Positions 7,992 through 17,843 are shown, counted from the first letter of the stretch. The stretch: DNA of 37,544 nt from Candidatus Aminicenantota bacterium (GCA_022867325.1 JALHUR010000261.1:1-37544); one strand, 5' to 3'. Made by a program: numbers and translations. Notes: generated from the sequence alone by a model not told the origin.

Positions 7992-8384
7992 ATGTCGATT
8001 ATGAACAAACGCGTTCTTTTTCCGGTCGTTCTATTTTGCCTCGCAGCGAGCATCATCGCCACGCGCTGTTCTCGGCCCCTCCGGGAAAATCAGCTCCGGC
8101 TGGGGATTTGGGCCGCCGAAAACAACCTCTGGGAGGAAGCCTTCTTCCGCTGGCAGAAAGAAATAGCGGTCCGGCCTAAATCGGCGGCCGCCCATAATAA
8201 CCTGGCCGTCGCCATGGAGAAGAGCGGGCGCTGGGAGGAGGCGCGCAAGGAGTATGAAGCGGCCTTGAAGATCCAGCCGAACAACGCCCAGATCAAGACC
8301 AACTACCAGAAGTTCAAGGAGAACCTCGAGTCGACGGACAAAGACAAGGAACAGAAAGGAAAGGCGGCCGATGAGAAGAAATAG
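7992..8384 (+). CDS. TPR-repeat protein with N-terminal signal/anchor
   Basis: MNKRVLFPVVLFCLAASIIATRC then NLWEEAFFRWQKEIAVRPKSAAAHNNLAVAMEKSGRWEEARKEYEAALKIQPNN (TPR); true start may be 8001. Confidence 0.75.
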   Translation: MSIMNKRVLFPVVLFCLAASIIATRCSRPLRENQLRLGIWAAENNLWEEAFFRWQKEIAVRPKSAAAHNNLAVAMEKSGRWEEARKEYEAALKIQPNNAQIKTNYQKFKENLESTDKDKEQKGKAADEKK

Positions 8385-9039
8385 GCTCCTTCAAGCCGGC
8401 TTGTTCCCGCTCCTTCTCTTCGCCTGGGCCTGTTCCTCTTCGGTGTCCTATAAAAAGATCCTGGTCGAGATCCCCGCCCCCAAGCTCGTCCCTTTGGATG
8501 AATTCAAAATAATCGCGGTGACCGACTTCTGGATCGCCAAGAGCGTTCCCGACCTCGACTTGAACCGGGAGATGAGGACGTACTGGCGGGCGGAGCTGGC
8601 TCGGCAATTTGAGAAAACCGCCGTCCTGGTCGAGACGCCGTTCGAGGCCGAGCCGGCTTTCGGCGACCCCGCCTTCTGGCCCCGCCTGCTGTCCGACGGA
8701 AAGGAAACGCTGCTCCTGACCGGCAAGGCCCAGCTGACGCAGGAGACGCGCAAGGCCCTCTCCGAGGACGCCAGGAAGGAATTGGACGGCCCCTTCGAAC
8801 GGGGGAAGAAACTCCTCGAGCGCAGGGTCGTCACCCTGGAGCTGTCCCTGTTCTTGCTCCGGGCGGAGACCGGGGACGTTCTCTATAAAAAGGATTTCAA
8901 GGAGACAAAGAGCTTCGAAAACACCAAGCAGCCGGCGTCCTTCGCCTTCTTCGAGCTCCTCCATAAGGTCAAATTAAAATTCGTCAGGGCCGTCTTGGGC
9001 GAAAGCCGCGCCCAGGATCGGTTTCTCATCTCGGAATAG
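8371..9039 (+). CDS. Hypothetical lipoprotein
   Basis: MRRNRLLQAGLFPLLLFAWACSSS lipobox; overlaps preceding gene by 14 bp. Confidence 0.6.
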   Translation: MRRNRLLQAGLFPLLLFAWACSSSVSYKKILVEIPAPKLVPLDEFKIIAVTDFWIAKSVPDLDLNREMRTYWRAELARQFEKTAVLVETPFEAEPAFGDPAFWPRLLSDGKETLLLTGKAQLTQETRKALSEDARKELDGPFERGKKLLERRVVTLELSLFLLRAETGDVLYKKDFKETKSFENTKQPASFAFFELLHKVKLKFVRAVLGESRAQDRFLISE

Positions 9040-9051
9040 GAAGGTATCGCC

Positions 9052-11995
9052 ATGAGACTTCCGCGGAGACCGCTCCTCCTCGTCGGCCTGGTCCTGGGCT
9101 GGGCCGCCCTCGCCTCGGCCCAGGGTTTTTACGAGCAACCTTATTACGGAAAGAATAAGGTCCAACACGGGAACTTCGCCTGGAAAAGCTATCAGACCGA
9201 TCATTTCCAGCTCTACTTCTACAACGAGGACCTCGAACTCCTGAAGAGCGTCGCCGAGTTGTCCGAGAGCGCCTACCAGAAGATCAGCCGATTTCTCAAG
9301 CACGAGATGTCCGTTCCCGTTCCTATCCTGTATTACACAACCTACACGGATTTCGAACAGACGAACCTCTTTCCCGTCTCGGAAGGGATACTGGGCGTTT
9401 CCGAGCCGGCCCTGTACCGGATCGGCATCTACGGCGATATGCCGCTCGACGAGCTCCAGTCCCTGGTCGAACACGAACTGGCCCACGTCTTCGAGTTCGA
9501 CCTCCTGTGGGGAAAACCCGGCGCCGGCCTCTACGCCGTGAGCCAGCCTCCGGCCTGGGTTTTCGAGGGCTTCTCCGAGTTTGCCACGGAAACGTGGTCG
9601 CCTTGGTCCGCGCTCATCGTCCGGGACGCCGTCCTGACCGACCGCATCCCGGAGATCGGCCCTGGCGGCGAGGTCGTCTCGCAAACGTTCCTCCCCCGGG
9701 ATCCGGCTTACGACTTCGGCCACGCCATCTACGAATTCCTCAACCATAAATACGGGGAGACGGCGACTCGGGAATTCTGGCAGAGCCTCAAGAACTCGCC
9801 GCTCATCGGGAAGCGCGACCCCCTCAAGCGGGCTTTTAACATCAAGGTCCGCGACTTCAATTTTGAGTTCAAGAAGTACCTCCGGGAAAAGAACAAGGAG
9901 TTCTTGCTGCGGGATTCCCCCGAGGACTACAGCAACCCGCTCGGGCCGTCCTTCCCCGCCAATCCCTACTATTTCGACCTTTCGCACGCCGTTTCGCCCT
10001 CGGGAGACCTTCTGGCCGGCCTGTCCTATAACCTCAAAGACCAGGAAGTTGACGTCGTCCTGGTCGCGACCGACGACGGCCGGGTCCTTAAAAACATCAC
10101 ACGGGGATTCACCAACAGCTGGGAATACATCAAGTACGAGGTCGACGCCTCCAAGGGCAAGAACATCGACTGGTCCCCCGACGGCGACCGCCTGGCCTTC
10201 TTCGGCCGGGACGGGGACAAGTACTCCGTATACATCGTCAGCCCGCTCGGCGGGGCGCTGATCACAAAGATTCGGATTTCGGTCGACCAGCCCCATGCCC
10301 CCTGCTTCCTTCCCGACGGAAGGCTGCTCTTCACGGCCTTCCGGAACGGGCTCCACGATATCTACCGCCTCGACCTCGACACAGAGGCCGTCGCGAACCT
10401 GACCGGGGACGCGCTCTACGAAAAAGCCCCGGCCGTATCGCCCGACGGAAAAACCCTCGCTTACACGCTCCGCGTCCGGGGCTTCGACAAAATCTTTCTG
10501 TCCCCGATCGACAACCTCAAGAAAAAAACCCAGCTGACCTTCGGCGAGGGGAATACAATCACCCCTTGTTTCTCGGCCGACGGCAAGACCCTGTTCTTCT
10601 CCGGCGACAGCCGGGGCGCTTTCAACATCTGTTCCCTGGACCTGGCGACCGGACAGCTCATGCGGCACGGCGACGTCCGAACCGGGAATTATTTCCCGGC
10701 GCCCCTGCCCGGCCGGCCGGGCGAGATCGTCTTCTCCTCCTTCCACCGGGGGGCCTTCCAGATCTTCAAGGTCCGCATCGAGGGAACGGTCGAGGGAACA
10801 TCGACCTTCGCCGATCTCCCCGAAGACGCGGCGCCCAAGGCCTTTGAGCCCATCGTCACCCTGGAGATCAAGAAGGACAAGATCGCCCCCTACAAGGGGA
10901 TCGGAAAACTATTCCTGGCCAACCGGCCGCCCCTCGACGCCTTCCTGGCCAGCGACGGCTCCTTCTACGGCGGGTCGGCCCTCCTGTTCACCGACCTCCT
11001 CGCCAACCACGCCTTCTATCTCGAAGCCTCCCAGGTCCGTAGCTTCCGATCCTACTCTGCGGCCGACCTGAATCAGCGGCGGCGCATCCAGTTCATGGCC
11101 AGCGCGTTCAAGTACACGCTGTTCTATTATCCCCCCCTACGCTTATTTCGACCCGACCTTGTATTCCCGCCTGACCTACTCGGATGCCATCGCCCCCCAG
11201 ACGATCTCGGGCGCGACGGACGCGGCCTTCTATCCGTTCAACAAATACTGCCGGGCCGAGGCGAACATCGGATTCTTCCGTTACGCGGAGGAGTTCCTGG
11301 GTCCTTCTGTCGCCCCCGTCGGCAGCTACCAGTACTTCTGGAACGGGAACGTCCTCGCGGCAGCGCTTTCCCTGACCGGGGAGACGACCCGCTTCCGCTA
11401 CCCCTTCGGGCCCGTGGCCGGAAACACCTTTCATGTTTCGCTCTCCCAGACACTCCCGATCATCCGGAGCTTCTACCGGAACACGAGTTTCGAGGTTGAC
11501 CTCCGCCAGTATCTCTACCTCGGGATGGACAGCCTGTTCGCTTTCCGCTTCCGCGGCTTCGCCAGCTGGGGTCCAAATCCCCGCGTGTTCTATTTCGGCG
11601 GGAACAACCAGGTTCGCTCGGTCGACTATCTGAACATGATCGCCACCGAAGGCTGGTACGCCAACGCCGAATTCCGGATCCCCCTCGTCAATGCCGCCTC
11701 GACCCTGCTCGGAACCCTCGGTCCGGTTCGGGGGACGATCTTTTTCGACATCTCGCGCTCGAAGATCAAAGGATACCCGGCCCGCTATTTCGTCTACGCG
11801 GATCCCGCCGGGTGTCCGAGCGCGGCTTATGACGCCATCGGGTCATTCGGGTACGGACTCGAGGTCTTTTTCCTGGGCCTTCCCTTCCATTTCGACTGGG
11901 TGAAACGCCTCTACCTCCCCAAAATCTCGCGGCCTTTCGAAATCGAGTCGGCGGGCGGCACCACCCTGCAGTTCTGGGTCGGCTATGACTTTTAG
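9052..11995 (+). pseudogene. Frameshifted (or phase-variable/mis-sequenced) exported gluzincin-like peptidase with TolB/PD40 beta-propeller and C-terminal beta-barrel-like domain
   Basis: ORFs 9052..11499 and 11159..11995 are continuous if one C is removed from the C7 run at 11131-11137 (...KYTLFYYPP|YAYFDPTLYSRLTYSDAIAPQ...). HELAHVFEFD + EGFSEF zinc site; repeated WSPDGDRLAF / VSPDGKTLAY / FSADGKTLFF blades; C-term ...LQFWVGYDF ends in an aromatic residue as in outer-membrane barrels. Confidence 0.75.
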
Positions 11996-12076
11996 CCGGC
12001 CAAAAAAGCCTTGAACTCGGCCCGCCGAAGTGCTATGCTGGCGTAGCCTTTTCGGGCTGACAGCAACCCCCGAAGG

Positions 12077-12108
12077 TTTTCCACAATTGTGGAAAATTCT
12101 GTGGAAAT
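12077..12108. promoter_or_regulatory. Cluster of three DnaA-box-like motifs upstream of dnaA
   Basis: TTTTCCACA (12077-12085), TGTGGAAAA (12088-12096, inverted), TGTGGAAAT (12100-12108, inverted); first two form a perfect 20-bp palindrome. Confidence 0.7.
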
Positions 12109-12122
12109 CTAACGCGCATAGG

Positions 12123-13454
12123 ATGGAACCGAAAGACAAGTTCGATCCTTGGGTTCAGATCACTCAAGAGATCCAAAAGAAGATCGACCGGGGCAGTTTC
12201 GAGACCTGGTTTGAGCCGACCGCCTTCATCGGCCAGGAGCGGGATTCCCTCTACATTAAAGTCCCCAACGCTTACTTCAAGGATTGGCTCTCCTTCCAAT
12301 ACGTCGGACTCATCAACGAAACGTCCTTAAGCCTGTTCGGGAAAACCCTCGAAATCCGCTACATCTACGATGAAACGCCCTCTTCGTTCAAGCGCGGTCC
12401 GGCCCAGGACGGGAAAGCCGCCCGGGCGGTGCTCCTCAACCCCAACTTGAACCCGAACTACGTCTTCGAGCAGTTCGTCGTCGGCTCCTGCAACCAGTTC
12501 GCCCACGCCGCGGCGACCGCCGTCGCCAAGAACCCGGCCAAATCCTACAACCCCCTCTACCTCTACGGCGACGCCGGCCTGGGGAAGACCCACCTCATGA
12601 ACGCCATCGGTCATTTCATCCTCAAGACCAACCAGCGCCTCCGCGTCCTCTACGTGACGACGGACAAGTTCATGAACGACCTCATCAACCACCTTCAATA
12701 CGGAAAGATCCTGGATTTCCGCGAGAAATACCGGAGCGTCGACGTCCTCCTCATCGACGACATCCACTACCTGGCCGGCCGGGAAAGGACCAAGGAGGAA
12801 TTCTTCCACACCTTCAATCACCTCTACGACGGCCAGAAGCAGATCGTCATCTCGAGCGACTGCCCGCCCAAGGAGATCCCCAACCTCGAGGACCGTTTCC
12901 GCTCCCGCTTCGAGTGGGGCCTGATCGCCGACCTGAAGCCTCCCGACATCGAAACCCGGATCGCCATCCTCAAGAAGAAAGCCGAAATCGAGGGCGTTCC
13001 CATCCCCGAGAGCGTCGCCCTCTTTATCGCAGACAAGGCTCACTCTAATATCCGCGAGCTCGAAGGCTATCTTCGCCGGGTCCTGGCCTATTCGTCCCTG
13101 AAGGGAGAGGCCGTCGACCTCGACCTGACCAAAGAGGCCCTCAAGAGTCTCCTCGACTCAAGCGCACACGCCGTGACCGTCGAAAATATCCAGAAGTTCA
13201 TCTGCCATCACTACAAGATCAAGCTGACCCAGCTCAAATCCAAGAACAACTCGCCCACGGTTTCTTTCCCCCGCCAGATCGGCATGTACCTGTCCAAGGA
13301 GCTGACCAAGGCCTCCCTTCCCGAAATCGGTAAAAAATACGGTGGAAAACACCACACGACCGTTCTTCACAGCGTTCGAAAGATCGAGAAAATGAGGAAC
13401 GACGACCCGGAATTCAACAGAGAAATTCACAGTCTAATGAATCAGATTCAGTGA
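12123..13454 (+). CDS. dnaA: Chromosomal replication initiator protein DnaA
   Basis: YNPLYLYGDAGLGKTHLMNAIGH Walker A, VDVLLIDDIHYLAGRERTKEEFFHTFNHLYDGQKQIVISSD, C-terminal GKKYGGKHHTTVLHSVRKIE signature; start at MEPKDKFDPW. Confidence 0.97.
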   Translation: MEPKDKFDPWVQITQEIQKKIDRGSFETWFEPTAFIGQERDSLYIKVPNAYFKDWLSFQYVGLINETSLSLFGKTLEIRYIYDETPSSFKRGPAQDGKAARAVLLNPNLNPNYVFEQFVVGSCNQFAHAAATAVAKNPAKSYNPLYLYGDAGLGKTHLMNAIGHFILKTNQRLRVLYVTTDKFMNDLINHLQYGKILDFREKYRSVDVLLIDDIHYLAGRERTKEEFFHTFNHLYDGQKQIVISSDCPPKEIPNLEDRFRSRFEWGLIADLKPPDIETRIAILKKKAEIEGVPIPESVALFIADKAHSNIRELEGYLRRVLAYSSLKGEAVDLDLTKEALKSLLDSSAHAVTVENIQKFICHHYKIKLTQLKSKNNSPTVSFPRQIGMYLSKELTKASLPEIGKKYGGKHHTTVLHSVRKIEKMRNDDPEFNREIHSLMNQIQ

Positions 13455-13569
13455 TGAAAGCAGGGTCTTGCGCGCGTTGTTCACATATCCTCTTTCTTTC
13501 TTTTCTTTCTTACTTATATAATATATATATTAATTAAAGATTAAAGAGACCATGAGGAAAGGTGGAAAA
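13455..13569. other. dnaA-dnaN intergenic, candidate oriC/DNA-unwinding element
   Basis: DnaA-box variant TTGTTCACA (13477-13485), pyrimidine tract, then AT-rich TTACTTATATAATATATATATTAATTAAAGATTAAAGAG. Confidence 0.5.
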
Positions 13570-14670
13570 ATGAAATTCTCAATCCTCAAAGAGAAAATTC
13601 TCGAGGAGCTTCAACTTCTCCAAGGGATCGTCGAAAAACGGAATACGATGCCGATCCTGGCCAACATCCTGATGGAAGTTGACGTCAACGACATCGAGCT
13701 GACCGGGACGGACCTCGAGGTCGGGCTCAAGGCCCGGATCGAGGCACCGACCGAAAAGCCGGGGTCGATCACGATCCCCGGGAAAAAAGTCTTTGAGATC
13801 GTCAAATCCCTCAGGGACGGAGAGGCGGTGACCTTCGAGACCGGGAAGGAACAGACGCTTCGGATCGAATCGGGCCAAAGCGAGTTTAAAGTCCACTGTC
13901 TGCCCCGGGAGGATTATCCTCAGGTTCCGGAGCCCAAATTAGAGAAGAATATCGTCCTTCCCCTGGACAAGTTTCAGGAAATGATCGACGGCGTTTATTA
14001 CGCGATCACCCAGGAGCAGCGCTACTACCTCAACGGAGCGCAAATGACGCTCAAGAACAAGCAGATCGAGCTCGTCAGCACCGACGGCCACCGGCTCGCC
14101 TATACGGCCATGGTCCTGGACAACCTCAGGCCGGCCAAAGAGATATCGGTCATTATCGCCAAGAAAACCCTGGGGGAACTCAGAAAGTTCTCGAGCGAGG
14201 TCGTCGAGTTCGACCTGGACGAAAGCAACCTGTTCTTTAAGGTCAAAAACCGGACGCTCATATCGAGGATCATCGAGAGTAAATTCCCCAATTACGAGGC
14301 GGTTCTGCCCAAGGACAATCCTCACCATCTCGTCGTGTCCAGGCCCGAGATCACGGACGCCATCCGCCGGGTGTCTCTCCTGTCGACGGAGCGGTCCCGC
14401 GGCATCAAGTTTTCAATCACCAAGAACAAGCTGGGATTGTTCTCCTCGAACCCGGAGCTGGGAGAAGCCAAGGATGAGCTTGCCGTGGAGTATAAAGGGC
14501 CGGATATCGAGGTCGGCTTCAACGCCCAGTACCTGCTCGATTTCCTGATGACCGTGACGGACGAGACGGTCCGTTTCGAGCTCAAGGACGACAACAGCGC
14601 CGCCCTCCTCCGGCCCGATTCCGCGGAGGGGATGAAATATCTCTATGTCCTGATGCCGATGAAGATCTGA
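13570..14670 (+). CDS. dnaN: DNA polymerase III subunit beta (sliding clamp)
   Basis: MKFSILKEKILEELQLLQGIVEKRNTMPILANILMEV...STDGHRLAYT...LMPMKI; start could alternatively be 13552. Confidence 0.97.
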   Translation: MKFSILKEKILEELQLLQGIVEKRNTMPILANILMEVDVNDIELTGTDLEVGLKARIEAPTEKPGSITIPGKKVFEIVKSLRDGEAVTFETGKEQTLRIESGQSEFKVHCLPREDYPQVPEPKLEKNIVLPLDKFQEMIDGVYYAITQEQRYYLNGAQMTLKNKQIELVSTDGHRLAYTAMVLDNLRPAKEISVIIAKKTLGELRKFSSEVVEFDLDESNLFFKVKNRTLISRIIESKFPNYEAVLPKDNPHHLVVSRPEITDAIRRVSLLSTERSRGIKFSITKNKLGLFSSNPELGEAKDELAVEYKGPDIEVGFNAQYLLDFLMTVTDETVRFELKDDNSAALLRPDSAEGMKYLYVLMPMKI

Positions 14671-15184
14671 GGGGAGGCCCTGCCGGGGACGCCCGCAAGC
14701 CGGCCAGGATTTCTTTGGCGACCGCCCGGGCGGCCGATCTGACCGGGGCGGACATAGGAGCTCCCCGGGCGACGGCCTTCGGCTGAATCCCCAGAAGAAG
14801 AACCCGGCAACCGATCGTATCTTCAATATAAGCCGACAAAAGACTGAGAGGGATCGCATGCGTTGTCATGGCCTCCTCGGCCAAATCCTTCCGCGCGACG
14901 AAAAATACGGACCCGGGCCGTTTTTTCGACAAGGCGGCGTCGACGATGAGAACGAGGGACGGCCGAAAGCGGCGGATGAGTCCGGTCGCACCCTCGGGCG
15001 CGTCCGCCCCGACGATGACCTTTATGCGCCGCGGACGGCGGCCTTGAAGTCCGCGCCGTATTTCCTCCGCGCAGAAGACGCCGGCCGCGTCGTCGCCGTT
15101 TTCGGGGGCGCCGACGCCGAGGACGACCAACCGCCGGGCGGCGGCGACTTCCCGGCGCAGCACGGATCTCCAACCGGGGCTCAT
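14582..15184 (-). CDS. [NiFe]-hydrogenase maturation protease (HycI family)
   Basis: RRLVVLGVGAPENGDDAAGVFCAEEI...LVLIVDAALSKKRPGSVFF...ATTHAIPLSLL..., HycI/HybD-type GVGxxxxGDDxxG and D-A motifs (MTTHAIPLSLLSAYIE); adjacent to hydrogenase genes. Confidence 0.87.
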   Translation of the reverse strand: MSPGWRSVLRREVAAARRLVVLGVGAPENGDDAAGVFCAEEIRRGLQGRRPRRIKVIVGADAPEGATGLIRRFRPSLVLIVDAALSKKRPGSVFFVARKDLAEEAMTTHAIPLSLLSAYIEDTIGCRVLLLGIQPKAVARGAPMSAPVRSAARAVAKEILAGLRASPAGPPLRSSSASGHRDISSPPRNRAGGGRRCCRP

Positions 15185-15226
15185 ATCCTCATTCGTTATC
15201 GACGGAGGTTCGGACGAGGCGGCCCG

Positions 15227-15685
15227 TTATGTTTCCGATTCCGAGGGCTTAACGGGGGACGGCGAGACCGGAGCGGCGGGGGCGGCTTGCGGAGCCGGGG
15301 CCGCGGGCTTGGGCTTGACGACGGCCCGGACGTACTCCCATTCCTCCTTGAGGTCCCAGCGGCTGAAAGCCGAGATCTCGAACTTGTCGTCCATCTCCAT
15401 GGCGTCGGTCGGGCAGGAATCGACGCACTGGGCGCAGTGGACGCAGCGGTCGTTGTGGATGGTCATCTTGAACCGCTTCTCGGCGGCGTTGACCTCGACG
15501 ATTTCGATGGCTTCGGCCGGGCAGTCCCGTTCGCAGGCCCGGCAGACGATACAGGTCTCGGGATGGAGGAATGGCGTTCCCCGGAAGTCCTTGGGGACTT
15601 CGAGCTTCCGGAACGGATAGTCGACCGTGGCCGGCTTCTTGAAGAGATGGCGGAGAAGTTCGGGGACGAACCCTGCGATTCTCAT
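15227..15685 (-). CDS. 2x[4Fe-4S] ferredoxin-like subunit (NuoI-like) of group 4 hydrogenase
   Basis: ETCIVCRACERDCPAEAIEI and DRCVHCAQCVDSCPTDAMEM; Pro/Ala-rich C-terminal tail; start MRIAGFVPELLRHLF at 15685. Confidence 0.92.
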   Translation of the reverse strand: MRIAGFVPELLRHLFKKPATVDYPFRKLEVPKDFRGTPFLHPETCIVCRACERDCPAEAIEIVEVNAAEKRFKMTIHNDRCVHCAQCVDSCPTDAMEMDDKFEISAFSRWDLKEEWEYVRAVVKPKPAAPAPQAAPAAPVSPSPVKPSESET

Positions 15686-16653
15686 AGCACGAACCCCTTG
15701 AGAAGAATGACGAAGAAGAGCTGGACGACGGCGAGCGGGGCGAGGTAGCCCCAGGCGAAGGAGACGACCTGATCGACCCTGATCCGCGAGGTCGCCGCCC
15801 GCAGCAGGGAGAGAAGGAAGATCACGAACAACGTCTTGACGATGAACTGGAGGAACCCGAGGACGAGCCCGCCCGGAAACCCCCCCAGGAAGACGGTCGC
15901 CAGCAAGCCGCTCGAAACGACCATCTCGACATCGGTCATCAGCCGGAAGAAGGCCAGCTTCTTGCCCGAGAACTCGGTGAAGGTGCCGCCGACGATCTCG
16001 GTCTCGGCGTGGGGGATGTCGAAGGGGGTCCGTTCGAGCTTGGCCTGGACGCAGATAACGGCGACGATGAAGCCCGGCAGGTTGACGAGGAGAAGCACGG
16101 GCTTGGCCTGGAAGAAGCGGGCGATCTCGGCCAGCCGCCAGGAGCCGGCCAGCAGGGCCGGGCTCAGGACGGCCAGAAACAGGGGGACCTCGTAGCCGAA
16201 AAACATGGTCAGGACGCGGGTCCCGCCCACGGTCGAGAACACATTGGTCGAGGACCAAGCGGCCAGGAAGAAAATGATGGTCGGCAGGCTCAGAAGGTAG
16301 AGGAGGACGATGATGTCGCCCGAGAAGGAGTTGAAACCACCGGCCGCCGGGTTAAAATGCCAGACGGGAAGCAGGAGCATGGCCGTGGCGACGACGGCCA
16401 GGCCGAAAATGGGGAGAAGCGTGAACATCGTCTTGTCCGCCTTCTCGGGGACGATATCCTCCTTGGCCATGAGCTTGAAGAAATCGGCCACGGGCTGGAG
16501 AAGACCCCAGCGGCCGGTGTGGGTCGGACCCATCCGGTTCTGGAGCCGGGCATAGACCTTGCGGTCGAACCACTCGCAGAACGTCGAGTAGACGAACATA
16601 AACACCAGTCCGGGATAGACGAAGACGTAGAGCAGGGTTTTCAGAGCGGACAT
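15682..16653 (-). CDS. NuoH-like membrane subunit
   Basis: CEWFDRKVYARLQNRMGPTHTGRWGLLQPVADFFKLMAKEDIVPEKADK...ERTPFDIPHAETEIVGGTFTEFSGKKLAFF. Confidence 0.95.
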   Translation of the reverse strand: MSALKTLLYVFVYPGLVFMFVYSTFCEWFDRKVYARLQNRMGPTHTGRWGLLQPVADFFKLMAKEDIVPEKADKTMFTLLPIFGLAVVATAMLLLPVWHFNPAAGGFNSFSGDIIVLLYLLSLPTIIFFLAAWSSTNVFSTVGGTRVLTMFFGYEVPLFLAVLSPALLAGSWRLAEIARFFQAKPVLLLVNLPGFIVAVICVQAKLERTPFDIPHAETEIVGGTFTEFSGKKLAFFRLMTDVEMVVSSGLLATVFLGGFPGGLVLGFLQFIVKTLFVIFLLSLLRAATSRIRVDQVVSFAWGYLAPLAVVQLFFVILLKGFVL

Positions 16654-17843
16654 TCCACGTTCCTCTTCTTAGAAACTCGGCCGGCGCGTCGGGCGGCCCG
16701 TCTGCGGAGATCGCTCCAGCGGACGACCGTTGGGCGGCCGCTGCGGCCGTCGATAAGCTCGACCGTCCGCTCGGCGCAACAGATGCAGGGGTCGATGGCG
16801 GCGAAGATGAGGGGGATGTCGGCGATGAAGCCGTTCTTGAGCCTGGCCAGGGTCGCCGCGTAATTGGCCAGGGTGGGAGCCCTGACCTTGAGCCGTTCGG
16901 GTTTGTCGCTGCCGTTGGCTTTGATGTAATGGATGTTCTCGCCCCGGGGCGCTTCGTCGCGGCTGACCACTTCTCCCGGCTTGGCCCGGCGCGGGGCCTT
17001 GACGGCGACCGGGCCGTCCGGGAGGTTCCGGAGCAGGTATTCGATGATGTTGTAGCTCTGGCCGAGCTCCTTGATCCGGACCACGGTCCGGCCCAGGACG
17101 TCGCAGCTGTCGGCCGTGCAGACTTCGAAGGGGATTTCGCCGTAGATGCCGTAGGGATCGTCCCTGCGGACGTCGTGGGCGACGCCCGAGGCCCGGGCCG
17201 TCGGGCCGACGGCGCACAGGGCGAGGGCGTCTTCCTTGGACAGGCGGCCGACGCCGGCCAGCCGGCCCACGAAGGAAGGCTCGTTGGCCCCGAGCTTGAA
17301 ATAATAATCGGTCCTCGCACGGAGGATGCCCAGGGAATCGAGGATTTTCGTCCGGAGCGCTTCGTCGATATCCCGGCGGACGCCGCCCAGGGTGTTGATG
17401 GCGTAGTGGACGCGGTTGCCGGAGATCATCTCCAGAATGTCCATGACGACTTCGCGGTCGCGCCAGGTGTACATGAAGAAGGAGTCGAACCCGGCTTCGT
17501 GGCCGGCGACGCCGAGCCAGAGGAGATGGCTGTGAACCCGCTCGAGCTCGGCGACAAGGTAGCGGAGGAACTGCCCGCGCCGGGGGGCGACGACCTCGAG
17601 CAGGGCCTCGACGCCCTGGACGAAGCAGGTCGTGTGGGAGTGGGAGCAGATACCGCAGATGCGCTCGGTCAGGTAGATATTCTGCAGGTAGGTCCTCTCC
17701 TCGGCGAGTTTTTCTATGCCCCGGTGGTTGTAGCCGAGCCGGAGGTCGGCGTCGCGGATGACCTCCCCCTCGACCGTCATCCGGAGGCTGATGGGTTCCT
17801 TGAGGGCCGGGTGCTGGGGGCCGATCGGAATCTGGAACTTCAT
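16641..17843 (-). CDS. Group 4 [NiFe]-hydrogenase large subunit (NuoD/HycE-like)
   Basis: Start MKFQIPIGPQHPALKEPISLRMTVEGE; L1 motif ERICGICSHSHT; L2 motif IDPCICCAER; all four Ni-ligand Cys present. Confidence 0.94.
   Translation of the reverse strand: MKFQIPIGPQHPALKEPISLRMTVEGEVIRDADLRLGYNHRGIEKLAEERTYLQNIYLTERICGICSHSHTTCFVQGVEALLEVVAPRRGQFLRYLVAELERVHSHLLWLGVAGHEAGFDSFFMYTWRDREVVMDILEMISGNRVHYAINTLGGVRRDIDEALRTKILDSLGILRARTDYYFKLGANEPSFVGRLAGVGRLSKEDALALCAVGPTARASGVAHDVRRDDPYGIYGEIPFEVCTADSCDVLGRTVVRIKELGQSYNIIEYLLRNLPDGPVAVKAPRRAKPGEVVSRDEAPRGENIHYIKANGSDKPERLKVRAPTLANYAATLARLKNGFIADIPLIFAAIDPCICCAERTVELIDGRSGRPTVVRWSDLRRRAARRAGRVSKKRNVECPL

Noticed and set aside
8974-10746. 590-aa minus-strand ORF antisense to the peptidase/propeller gene
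   Set aside because: Shadow ORF; no domain signature, opposite frame has HExxH and propeller blades.
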